Assembly: GCA_051294375.1 (NCBI GenBank)
Contig: CM119271.1
Span: 4,907,579-4,971,578 of the forward strand
Source: Paraspadella gotoi
Taxonomy: Eukaryota; Chaetognatha
Length of the DNA: 64,000 bases
Direction: 5' to 3'
Below, piece by piece: positions 1 to 12,833 of this stretch (position 1 is its first letter; each line of letters starts with the position of its first letter). Under the pieces are notes generated by a model that was not told the DNA's origin, searched no databases, and saw nothing but the letters and a program-made list of their open reading frames with translations. The position numbers and the translations under genes were made by a program.

Positions 1-3000
1 GTTTGGTGACGAGGGGCTCGAAGATCGCGTAGAGCTCGAAGCCCGAGGTCATCCAGCCCAAAAGGGTCTCGTGGCGACCCGAGTGGAAAAGGATCTTTAA
101 ACTTCCTACAACGGTGGAAGGAGGATTTTAAAATTAGCAAGATCATGTCCTCCGTAAGCGTTTCACTCTGTAAGCAGCCTCCCAGGGCAACTCACTCGAC
201 GGGGTATGCATCCGGTTGTTGAGGAACTGGTAGAGGCCGAATAGACGTTCTCTTCCCTCCTCGTCCTCGTAGGGGGCCTCGATCGTCGGGGAAGTGAACT
301 GCGACGTTGACTTGGATTTGTAGAGGAAGTGACGGAGGTCGGCGATACCCACCTGAGAGAAGAGAGATTTGACTCAGAAACCAGTGACATTTATATTGTC
401 GAATTAATTGATAATAAAAATTTAAAAGTATAGTGATCTCGACAGACGTTACTATCAAAATAAATTAATAAAAAAATCCGAAAAAAAAAAACAACGAAAT
501 ATTGATGCGATAACGAATTATTCATGTAGTAATTTAGATAAAAATGAAATGGAAGATAATCGCCAGTTCTACAATGACAATATCTTTCATCAAAACACCT
601 GCGAGCAGGAATATTGATCAGCCTTGAGGGCGAGGTGCACCACGTCGAGCGTGTTGGAGATTGTCGTCGACGAGGAAGACGACGCCGAAGCCGTGAGCTT
701 CTCCACAATCTTTCGCTTGCAGTCGGAAAGGGTGAAAAAGGCCTCGCGGTCCACGGTCAGGAGGAGGAGGCAGCACCGCGTCGCCTCCTCGTCCACGTAA
801 GAGACATGGGCGTGGAAGAAGGCGCCAGCGTCGAAGCGCGGCAGGCAGATGGGCGTCCACGACTCGGCCGCCTGAGTTGATGGTGGAGGGGAAGAGTTTT
901 GTGGTAAAAAACTGTTAATACCTGCTACTAATGAATTTTTCCATATGGCTAATAAATAAAATCACTAAAACCTTGAACGATTCCGACGAATGGACCAAAT
1001 TAAAAATAAGGTGGAGATCGGCGGGATGCAAATAATATTTCTTCATTCGGACCATAGTGATCAGTTGACCTACATAAAAGGGGAGAAAAAACCTGTTTTT
1101 TCAACTTCAACTCTTCCCTCCATTAACCTTAACGAGTTAACTCACCAGAGTCCGTGATAAGTATTGCAAAGACGAGGTCCCTCACTTTGGCGCAGGAGGA
1201 AGAGATGGCGGCGGAGATTTGATCTCTAACGGAGGCGGCGAGAGGGAGGCAACGCACGGAGCAGAGAAGAATCGAAGGGTCGGTCTCGAAGCGGCGGAGG
1301 AGAAAGTCGATGAACTTTTCGGATCCTGAAAGGAATGCGGTTACTCGTGAAAAATTCGTTCAATTTACACAAGTAAACAAAAAAACCTAGGCTGTTACCA
1401 GCGAGCAGCCTCCTGAGATCGAAGTTGGGTTTGTCGTTAAGGATGCGGTTGAGCGTGGAGAGGGTTAGGACGGAGAGGATCTGATTGTAGACGTAGGTGA
1501 GGCTGAGCGCCATCTGTTGCGTCGACTCCCGCGTCCCGCTCACGGCCACCAGAATCAAGGGGTCGCGGTTGATAAAGACGAACTTGTGGTTTCCTACGCG
1601 GGTAAAAAGGGAGAAAAAGGATGCGACTTCGTTGTAGAAAAATAGTAACTTGATGCGGTATAACTACATGGCCTCAGCTCCACCTTGACTCAGCCAATCA
1701 CAAAGGCTCCGAAGCCCCCAACGCCCCCTGTGATGCCAATTCCAGCTGGGCATCACAGGGAAAGTGGATGTTGCCATAAACTAATTGGTTGTACCAATTT
1801 TATAAAAAAACTCACGACCACTCCAACCTGCGATCATGCATCTCAAACTATCGTCGTCGTCGCGGATGAAAGAGACGAGGGCCTGCATGACGCCGAAGAG
1901 CGTGACCAGCTCGTCTTCATTGCCATAGCGAGTGTAGATGGGTTTTCCGGCGACGCTGAGGGCGAACACGTGTTTTCGTTTTGCCCGCCACTCGTCCGAG
2001 CTGAGGGCGACTGGTTGGCCGCAACTGCCAGGTCGACCCTGATCCAAGAAAAGAAAAGACTCGGAATTCTTTCGATTTCTGATTCGAATAAAAAAGGTGA
2101 TAACAAATTCCGCACCTGTCGTATTCTCTCTTCTTCGTCGTGAGCCTCAGTCGACGTTCGATCCGCGGGCGGGATACATCGGGAACTTAAAGGCCGGGGT
2201 GGACGTTGCTCGGGCGGGATATCTTTGGGAAAGAGCATTATTATAACTATTTCTCAAATAAGAACAGTAAAAATTAACAAACCGGGAGAGTTATCCCCAG
2301 TAACAATCTCGAGACTGCCGCTCTCCAAGCTGCTGCCGACTGAAGAAATGCGGGGCTTAGAGGGAGACGGCGGGTGACTGAAAATATTTTGTAATCATTG
2401 AAAATGTTCAAAACGTTAAAAACTATCGGAAATTGGCCATGAAATATAATCCTTACCTAGAAAAGGAAAGCCGCTCCACTAGCTCTGGATCGAAAGATTC
2501 GTCTTCAGCGTTGTTCACGACTTCAAAAAAAATCAAGGTATAAACTAATAATGAAGTTTAGTGCTTAACATTAACCAAAAACCAACTGACCCAACTCAGT
2601 TTCTGGATTGCTGTGAACGCTGGAGAGGCTCCCCGACAAGGAGACGCGCATCATTTCCTCCTGAATCTCGGAGATGGTTGACCGTCGCAATTCTGTGCGA
2701 CCTTCAACCGAGGCATCTGAGTCGTGAAAGTAAATGATTGCCTGTCGTTCCCATCCTCATTAATCATACGTATCCAAATTTTCATGACTTACGTCGGACT
2801 TACGTCTGACTGCAGCAGAGATGACTTCAACTTCGTCGTTCGCTACACCTGGCGATGTGCCCAAAGCGCCCGTCGGAGTGTCTTCCCATGAATCGTTGGA
2901 GGTGGTTGATACGAGCAGCGCTGCGGAGGCGACCACACCGCCTGATGTATTTATGGAATTAAAAGTTTACTAAAACTTGATAAAAGTTGTAGTCTACTCC

Positions 3001-3326
3001 ACCTGGCTCCTGTCCCTCGGCGACATCGTCCTCGGACTCGGCGCTTACATCGTCCTCCTCCAACTCCACATCCCCGACGAAGGTCGCGCGGGAAAATGAC
3101 GACTCCGACTCCAACTTCGACACTTCGCCTGACGTAATCTCCCCCCACTTCTCGCCCTCGACGTCACCGTCTCTCGTTCTCGTCTCCTCGATCAGCGTCG
3201 AATCGTTTGGCGTCGAGAGCGACTCCATAGTCTCGGCGGGTTTTGCCGGATAAGGAAGGCCCGAGCATCGGGCGTCGAGGTTTCTTTTCGCGTTAGTACT
3301 GTCTTCTTTGTCTTTTGTTTCTGGCA
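1..3326 (-). CDS. MON1: MON1, vacuolar fusion protein (partial; C-terminus cut, N-terminus uncertain)
   Basis: With CCZ1, MON1 forms the guanine-nucleotide exchange factor that activates Rab7 on late endosomes and vacuoles. Exons read: 3003-3326, 2804-2941, 2591-2716, 2457-2520, 2283-2377, 2116-2222, 1828-2038, 1399-1593, 1146-1325, 972-1069, 599-871, 196-352 and 1-105, about 690 residues in one frame. The first six encode an acidic, Ser/Pro-rich N-terminus as in other MON1 proteins. The conserved longin-type core starts near 1990 with [18 protein letters not shown] and continues through YDLRRLL-like, [11 protein letters not shown] and [14 protein letters not shown] motifs. The window ends inside the C-terminal longin domain. 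The exon at 3326 starts in mid-codon after an acceptor, so a coding exon upstream is missing; a short piece near 3440-3475 fits the phase but has no start codon. The first in-frame Met seen is at 3228. Identification is firm; the 5' end is not. Confidence 0.93.
1726..1760. repeat. Perfect 12-bp hairpin in a MON1 intron
   Basis: CCCTGTGATGCC (1726-1737) is followed after an 11-nt loop by its exact reverse complement (1749-1760). It lies inside the 234-bp intron between the MON1 exons at 1399-1593 and 1828-2038, a long intron for this gene. GC-rich arms in an AT-rich intron make a chance match unlikely. The function is unknown; it may be the remnant of a small foldback insertion. Confidence 0.75.
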
Positions 3327-3592
3327 CTAAGTGAAGCCAAAAAAAACTAGATTAACATCGTTCGAAAGAAGGTTAACCTAAAAAACAAATAACAAAAGAT
3401 AACAGAATAAAAGAATCAGTAACGTGATCGCAAGCAAAAAAAAAAAAAATATAATACCTTCTTCAGACCCGAATTTTTCCCCGAAGTAACTAAACGTTCA
3501 AAAATGCATTCACCAACCGGTAACTCCCAATGAGACCAGACAATAACGACTAATTTTTCAAAGTCAATCGAGATTCAAGACTAAAAATTAAA

Positions 3593-5258
3593 TCATCTGC
3601 GATTGTTCCTCAAAAATCGCGCCACCAACAGGGCGGCGTTCTTGGCGGCGATGGCTGATTGTTCCATCGCCGACGCAGTTTTCTCAACAGCGTTGATGGA
3701 GACTAGGCCGCCGGTATTGTCCATAATAAATGAAGGGAGAGAAGGCTAAGAGAGAAAAAATCAATCATCAAAAGCAAATTTCGAAAATAATTTTATAAAA
3801 TACTCACCTCGACGGAGTCCGGAATCTCGTCATACTCTGGGTACGCCAACCAATCCTCGTGATGAAATGCGGAATGGTTCACGAATAACCGGTCGACGTG
3901 ATGCATCGTCAAGGGGTAATGCGTGAAGAGTTTCCAGACATTGTAATCAGTGGGTCGTGATGATTTCCTTTTTCGAAAGTGAATGTGAATGTCAGGAAGG
4001 CAATTATTTTTGAAAACCGAGCAACTCACCCTCCGTCGACGGGAACTTGGCGACAGAGAGAGTTGAAGATAAGTGGATCGTCGGCCACGGAGTAGAGACA
4101 GTCGGGAAAATTGGCGGCATTGGCCTCGGCGACTCCAAAGTATGATACGTCAACGTGACCCTTAAAAAAATGAAAAACGTTATTTAAACAAAGCTAAAAA
4201 AAACACTAAGAAGAGCGTTATCGAACCACCTTCACGTAGTTGGCGACGGTCCGGTGATACTTTGTCGGAAATCTCCGCATTTGGCTCTCGACTCCGTCAG
4301 AGGCGATCTTGATCGTTCCACAGCCTCTCGTCGTGCAGGGAACAGCGAGGACGACGGCGTCAAAGTCTTCCGTCGACTCCTCTCCGCTTTCAATCCTCGA
4401 TGTCACGTGATAATGTCCGTCCAACTCGCTCACGCTCTCTACCGTCGCTCGCCGGTGATCCGCTCCAGAGACCTTTAACGCCTCCTCAGCGACCCGATAG
4501 TTTCCTCCCTTGACGGCCCAGAGTCCGCCTCCGGCACCGGCGAGTGAGACGGCACCCACGAAAGCGGGAATGGTCGTCTCCTGACCGTAGTTGGTGCGCA
4601 TGGCGATGCGGGCGAGTTCGTCGACGAAAAGAGGGTGGAGACCCAAGCGTTGGCGAAGGTGCTCGTCGATGGAGACGGAGGAGAGGTCATCGAAGATGGG
4701 CGACAAAGAGCGGAACATTTCGTAGACGGAAGCGAAGGAACGCTTCTGCTCGTCCTGAGCGGGGTAGATTTTGGCGTACCAATCGAGGACGCCGGTCACC
4801 CATTTGTTGAGGCGGAAAAGGTCGAGCCCGTAGCGCCACAAAAGGCGGAACTTGTTTATTATCGAGGAGAAGAAAGTGTAGTGGTGAGTTTGAAAGACAA
4901 CCGAATTTCCGTTGTAAAGACCGAACGTGAACGACGGGCCGCTGGGGACGGGGGAGAGACCCAGGCGGTGGGTGAGGTTGACCATGAGTCGGTTGGCGGG
5001 GTGGATAATGGAACCGCCCGCTTCATAGACGCCATCCCCGACGCGAATCGTCTTGAGTCGTCCGCCGATACGATCCTCCTTCTCAAACACCACCACCTCC
5101 ACGTCGGGGCCCAACTCGTCGTGAAGGAAAAGCGCAGCAGAGGCGCCGCCTATACCGCCGCCTATCACCGCAACTCGTGGCTTGGCGGCGCCCGTGGCCG
5201 ACGAAGCGAGCGAGAAAGGAAACGGATAAAAGACGAGAGCGAAAAGCAACCACATCAT
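3593..5258 (-). CDS. PCYOX1: Prenylcysteine oxidase (PCYOX1-like)
   Basis: Lysosomal FAD-dependent thioether oxidase that breaks down prenylcysteines released from prenylated proteins. Four exons (4230-5258, 4030-4160, 3808-3967, 3593-3745) join into 490 residues, close to the roughly 505 of vertebrate PCYOX1. The N-terminus is a hydrophobic signal peptide. An FAD-binding Rossmann motif, VAVIGGGIGGASAALFL, follows at about residues 29-45, then a second FAD-contact segment DRIGGRLKTIRVGDGVYEAG. The C-terminus (exon 4) has the family's closing segment, MEQSAIAAKNAALLVARFL. Two ATGs lie side by side at 5258 and 5255; the first is used here. The MON1 5' region begins about 270 bp downstream on the same strand. 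Confidence 0.93.
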
Positions 5259-5590
5259 ACGTAGTGGATTTCCTTTCGCATCGAAGCTAATGTTTTGTAA
5301 TCCTTATTCTGGGCTCTATGTATATGTATATGGAAGTGATTTAATTTCAACTTACAGGAAAAAAAAATAATATGAACGATGCAGGGAATTAGCCAATGGC
5401 CAGCTTTATTGTTTCTCTCACTATTGCTTACAAAAACAAGTGAACAGGGACTGGATGATATTTGCAAGAATATTTTTTTGGAATCGATACGATTCAATAA
5501 TTCATTAATCAGGAAATTAACATCCCAGGTAATGCATGTATCGCGAACAAAAAAACAGAATCCAATGAGGGACCCCAAAGTACCGACGAA

Positions 5591-7853
<2,263 letters not shown>

Positions 7854-8130
7854 TTTAGTTAATATTTTACTCTGTTTGATGAACGATCAAACTCAAATTG
7901 ATCAAAATAAAACCAAAAAATCAATAACAGGTTAACATTAACATCTTATAAAAATGAAAGTGAATTTCAGTAAACTAGTACATGCTACACTTTTTGGAAT
8001 AATACTATGTCAATAGTAAAAAGTTGGGAAAATCCTAATCAGATTAAAATGGGGTATACCGAATAAAAGCTATCACAATTCACGAACGTATTGTTCAATT
8101 GAGCACAGTAGGAGCTAGCGCTCCCCTCCC

Positions 8131-10269
8131 TCAAGCCTCCACCAACTCCTCCTCGTTGAGATCGATCCCAAGCGTGTCGCCGGAGTTGATCGGCGGGGGC
8201 AATCCCCGCGCCTTTGACCAATTGGCGAAGCCCTTCTTGGCCGCCTCAACGTCGGCCTCGCCCCGGCGTTTGAGGAAAACCCGGATCCAGCGCTCGGAAA
8301 ACGTTTCGGGCAACATCCGGGAGACGAGCTCCTTCTTGACTTGACGGGCTTGATCCGGGTTCGATTTGGAGTAGAAGCGAACGAAGTCGACTGGGTTCTT
8401 GGACTTTTTGCCATAGTCGATGACGATTATGTTGACGATGAAGTCGGAGGAAGAGAATTCCGGGAGCGAGGGAGATTTGGCTAAGTTGAAGTACTTGGTG
8501 AGCTCCTCCATGCTTTTCTTCACGTTTTTGGAATCGACGAGAGACTGCGCATCGTAGGTCTGACCTGAAAGAGAATGAGCGCAATATTTAAAAAGGCTAT
8601 TTAGTTAGTGAGTCTTTTAAGCTCGATATATATTCTCGATTTATCATCGCTTCATACCGATGAATCGATACAGCTTCCTCCTTTGAATATCCATGGCGAT
8701 CTGTCGCGCTGGGGCCAACTCTTCCTCCGTTGACCAAAGAATTCTCTCGAACACGGAGTCAGTCAAGCGGGTATAAACCTCCGGGTGCCAAATCGCTTCC
8801 GACATTTTCAAAAGCTTTCCGTTGGGTCCTAAAAGACAAATAGCGTTAACATTCCATAACAATCCACGTCTTGTAATTAAACAAAAACATCACCTTTGAA
8901 AAGAAGGAACTCGTTGGCTTTGACGAGCATCTCGCCGATCATACAGGTGATTAAGTCGACGACTTTGTGTTGGTAGGCGCGGCGGTGGAGACTGAACCGC
9001 GTCGAGAACAAATCATAAAGATTTGAGACCTCTTTGTCTCTGGTGCAAATTTGAAGTTCACCTTTTTTTTGTCAGAATAAAAATTTAAGGTAACAACAAC
9101 TAACGCTCAACGCTCCAATTTCTCCATTTAACTTACCATCGACCTTAATGACCCGGGCAAATTTGATCCAGCGAACATGATCGAAATTATTTTTAATATT
9201 AAGGTGGTGGCAATCCCTGAAATCAATTCGATAAAAGATTTTCCATCCTCAAATTATCAATCCCCAAAGATAAAAAAAAATCGATCTCACCTCGAAAAAT
9301 AATCGAACTTGTCGACGTCAATTCCGTTCCGTTTGTTGGCGACGATCTCGTAAAGGTATCTCTTGCTCTCTGGGCGACCGCGGAATTGCCAGAGGTTAGC
9401 TCGGCCGTCGATTGTTACGTCCTCTGTTTGGGCGGACGAAGATGGCGATGGCGAGGGGGACTCTGGTTTCTGCGAGAGGAGAGAAAATTGGATTAAGTAC
9501 GGATGAATTTATTGCGACGGACCTTAAAACATCGAATTCTCAATGAGAATCTCACCCCGTCGCTGCCCTCCTCCGGAAGAGGTCCATAGATCAATTCTTT
9601 GATGAATTTCATATCCTGCTCTTCTAGACCCGCACTTCGAAAAACAGGGAGTAGCTCGTTGACTTCGACGAGGTGGTCGAACATCATGATGGAGGCAAGC
9701 TCGTGGGTCCATGGAGGTTTAGTGTCTATTTTGTGGATGAAAAAATGTTCAAAAAGATGGGAGAACGGGCCGTGTCCGAGATCGTGGCAGAGGCCTGGGC
9801 AAAAAAAAAAAAAAAAGACATATTGAAAAGTATTCTGCGTTAAAATAAATCAGTAAGGAGGCCTGATTTGACGGAGTGACAAACAGGCTCAGTCTCTAAC
9901 TCACCCGCGATTTGAACGCAAAGGACATCTTTGTCGGTGATGTGCAACTCCGGCTGGCGAATCTGGATATTTTTAATCAACTTGCCCGCCAAGTAACACA
10001 CGCCTACGCTATGTTCGAAGCGATTGTGGCACGCCCCTAAGACGGCAAAATCCGCACCAAAGTTACACCCAGTAAAATTAAAAAACTTTTTTTTTACAAA
10101 TTTTTAATTTAGACTTGAGGGAGATACCTGGAAAAACGAAATAGGCAGTCCCAAGCTGCTTGATGTTTCTTAGTCTTTGAAACTGCGGAGTGTCCATGAT
10201 CTTGATGCAAAGGCTGGGAATCTCGATGTGCCCGTGGACAGCATCGTTTAAAATCTTCGAGTCGGACAT
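8131..10269 (-). CDS. SAMHD1: SAMHD1-type dNTP triphosphohydrolase, without SAM domain
   Basis: Cleaves dNTPs to deoxynucleoside and triphosphate; in vertebrates it limits retroviral replication by lowering dNTP pools. Eight exons (10128-10269, 9905-10036, 9556-9794, 9291-9469, 9137-9216, 8894-9061, 8658-8828, 8131-8564) give 514 residues. The HD-domain metal ligands are visible: His in [16 protein letters not shown], the His-Asp pair in [14 protein letters not shown] and the Asp in [11 protein letters not shown]. The ATG at 10269 is immediately followed by the HD-fold start ([14 protein letters not shown]), so there is no room for the N-terminal SAM domain of vertebrate SAMHD1. A splice-acceptor-like CTTAG lies 17 bases upstream of the ATG, so an untranslated or unrecognised 5' exon is possible. 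A Ser/Pro/Glu insert sits near 9440. Confidence 0.95.
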
Positions 10270-12833
10270 GACGGTAGGCCACTCTCCTAAGGACGAAAAG
10301 GCAGCGAATAGAAATAGAGAAATTAAAGATCTTTGGGCATTTGTGTAATAAACACGAAAAATACTATTCGTGTTTGACGGAACACAAAACGAGAAAATGA
10401 GAAACTGTCCTTTTAACACGATCAAGTGTGACGATCCCTTTCTTCCGTTTATATATATATATATATATTATACCCGCTTCCTCGGATAAAACTCGAAAAT
10501 TTTACCATTCTTCCTTTACGAGCAAGTGCGAGAAATCACGGCTCGAAAACAACATTAATCACCATCCACAGCATTGTTGGACATAAACTCTCGTTGTAAT
10601 TTGTCGATGCTATTTGTTATTTGTTCATGGTTTATAGATGGTTTATATTGTGTTCTACATGCGTGGCTAAACCGAGCTTACCAGAGAGATCATTGTTTTA
10701 TTGATTGCATATCGAATCGATGCTTGCTTTTGCTTACCTCTAGTTCCGGCTAATGCTTGTTCCAAGAGACTGGCGTTTTAACTGATTACTATCTGCGATA
10801 TTGATACTCAGAAGTTGAGCGAGAGACGGAAATACCGCTCATCACCACGACAGGAATTAATCAAAACCACAATATTGTGTTTGTGAAATCCATACTAGGA
10901 GTTGTTAACAAAATGAAAAAAATCATTATCTTGATCATCATCATCTTACTTCCCCCCCCCCCATCAATTTGTTCTCACAAATTCTTACTTGGTCTTTTGC
11001 GGCGGGGACAGCTCTCTTCCCCGGGATCCTCGGAATTTTCCATCGTGGATCAAAGACTAATTGAATGAATTCTTAATAAATGCTTTTGCTTTCTGGCAGT
11101 CTTGTCTTCTTTGGGTCGCGAATTCTTTTGAGAAAAAAGTTGGACCTCGCTGTCAAAGAAAGACGAATAAATAAAAAAAATTAAAAAAACCAAAAAAAAA
11201 CGCGCCAAACAAAAAAGTGATGCGGATTCTTATACGGTATTTTGTACGCGTCTTGACAACGCTGTTGAGATCTTGAAGATAAAGCAAAAGAAAAAAAAGG
11301 CGATGCCTTATTTCGGTGTCTATGTCTGAGATCAAGAGTTAATAAGAAAAAAAAAACGAAAGACAACAGAAACACTAAAATGACTAGCATAGTTTTTTTG
11401 GCAATCACGTGCTAAAACGTGCGCGGACGACCTAAATACTTCAAAAAAAGATACACTACGAGTTTCCAGCACCGCTATTCGCACATCGCGACGCGAGTTG
11501 AGGGGGGGGAATAGTAACAGGTGGGGTTACTTTTTTGTTCTGTAGAAACCGATGCATAGATTAATCGAGTAATAAAAAATCAGAATACAACCACGAATCC
11601 ATTCTAAACAAACAAACATACGATAAAAACGCCACATTCGAACTGGCTGAGAATTGGTTAACTTAAAAGAGAATATTGTTTCGGGATAGGAATTGTAAAA
11701 AGGTTTTAAGCGAAAGAGCGATTTGGAATGGAATTTCATTGACAGTCATATACGTAAGAGCGAAAACGGGCACTTCATGGCTACAGAGAACCTTTGCTTG
11801 ATCGAAGCGAATGAGAAATGACATCGATTCTCTCTAAATAAAACTCTAAAAAGCTCGATTCAGGCAACTAAAGGGTCAAGGCAACAATGGGGGAAATTTG
11901 TCGTTGTTGCAGATTTTGGTAATGATAAATGGTAATGAGAACGAAATCATGATATGTCATTCGTGTTAGACCGAAAGTAACGAACGTGATAGCGCTTAAA
12001 ATATTTTCTTAAGGTTCTTATTTTGGACAAAAATTAGGTGGCTTTGCCTAAAAACTACAATTGAATGAATGACATTTTCGGCTAGTATGAGTACTATGAG
12101 ATTTTAGTTAAGATGGAAACGCTAAAAGCTTTGTATATCAACTGATTACAAAAATATATCTGTAATGTCGCTCATGATTGTAAATTAATATATCGGTAAA
12201 TCACGAAAAAATACAAGAAAATCAGCTTATAACTTACATTAACGTTTTAATGACACTGAAATAATAAATAAGTTAAAAAACACCCGATCAAAAACGTGTC
12301 GTTAAGGCCTAAACCGAAATTGTGCTAAAATAAAAATATCGATTTACGGTTATCAATGTTTTTTAAAAATCGATATTAATTATTTTCCTTATTGAAAAGA
12401 AAAGAGAAATATGATTTCTTTAACGTAAACCAAAGCTCAGCTCATCGACTAATAGCTGAACAGACTGAACAGACGATGTCGATGGTTAGGGTCAAACGAC
12501 GGTTCTATTTCTCTTTTAAAAAATATAAACTTCCTTACTCGTCTCTCATCAAAATACAAAACTATATTTTTTACCAATAAAATGGGACTTAATTCATTGA
12601 CTTCAAGAGCACAGAGACGTTTTAGATCGGATATTTTTTCATCGCTAAGAAATTGGATACAATTCAATTTGACTTAGGCAGCATGCACGAATAGTCTAAA
12701 TAATCCAAAATAAACAAATTCCGGCGATAAAAAATCCGCTGGAGCCAAATCAAACGCCGGAGACTAGACAACTCTGAGACTCAGTAACTTAGAGAGGGAA
12801 AAGGGGATGCGAAAAGTTAATAGGGGGTAAAAG
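10270..12833. other. Spacer with no recognised gene
   Basis: About 2.5 kb between the SAMHD1 start and the stop of the next gene upstream in transcription. It is AT-rich, with a short (TA)n at 10450-10467, a C9 run near 10954 and many A/T runs. Open frames here are short, Phe/Leu/Lys-rich and match nothing. It should hold the SAMHD1 promoter and 5' UTR and the 3' UTR of the Ig-domain gene. Confidence 0.6.

Noticed and set aside
1685-2143. 152-codon plus-strand open frame
   Set aside because: It is the complement of MON1 exons and the intron hairpin; MON1 homology lies on the other strand.
10877-11739. Several 60-75-codon open frames in the SAMHD1 upstream spacer
   Set aside because: AT-rich, Phe/Leu/Lys-biased, with no splice partners or homology.
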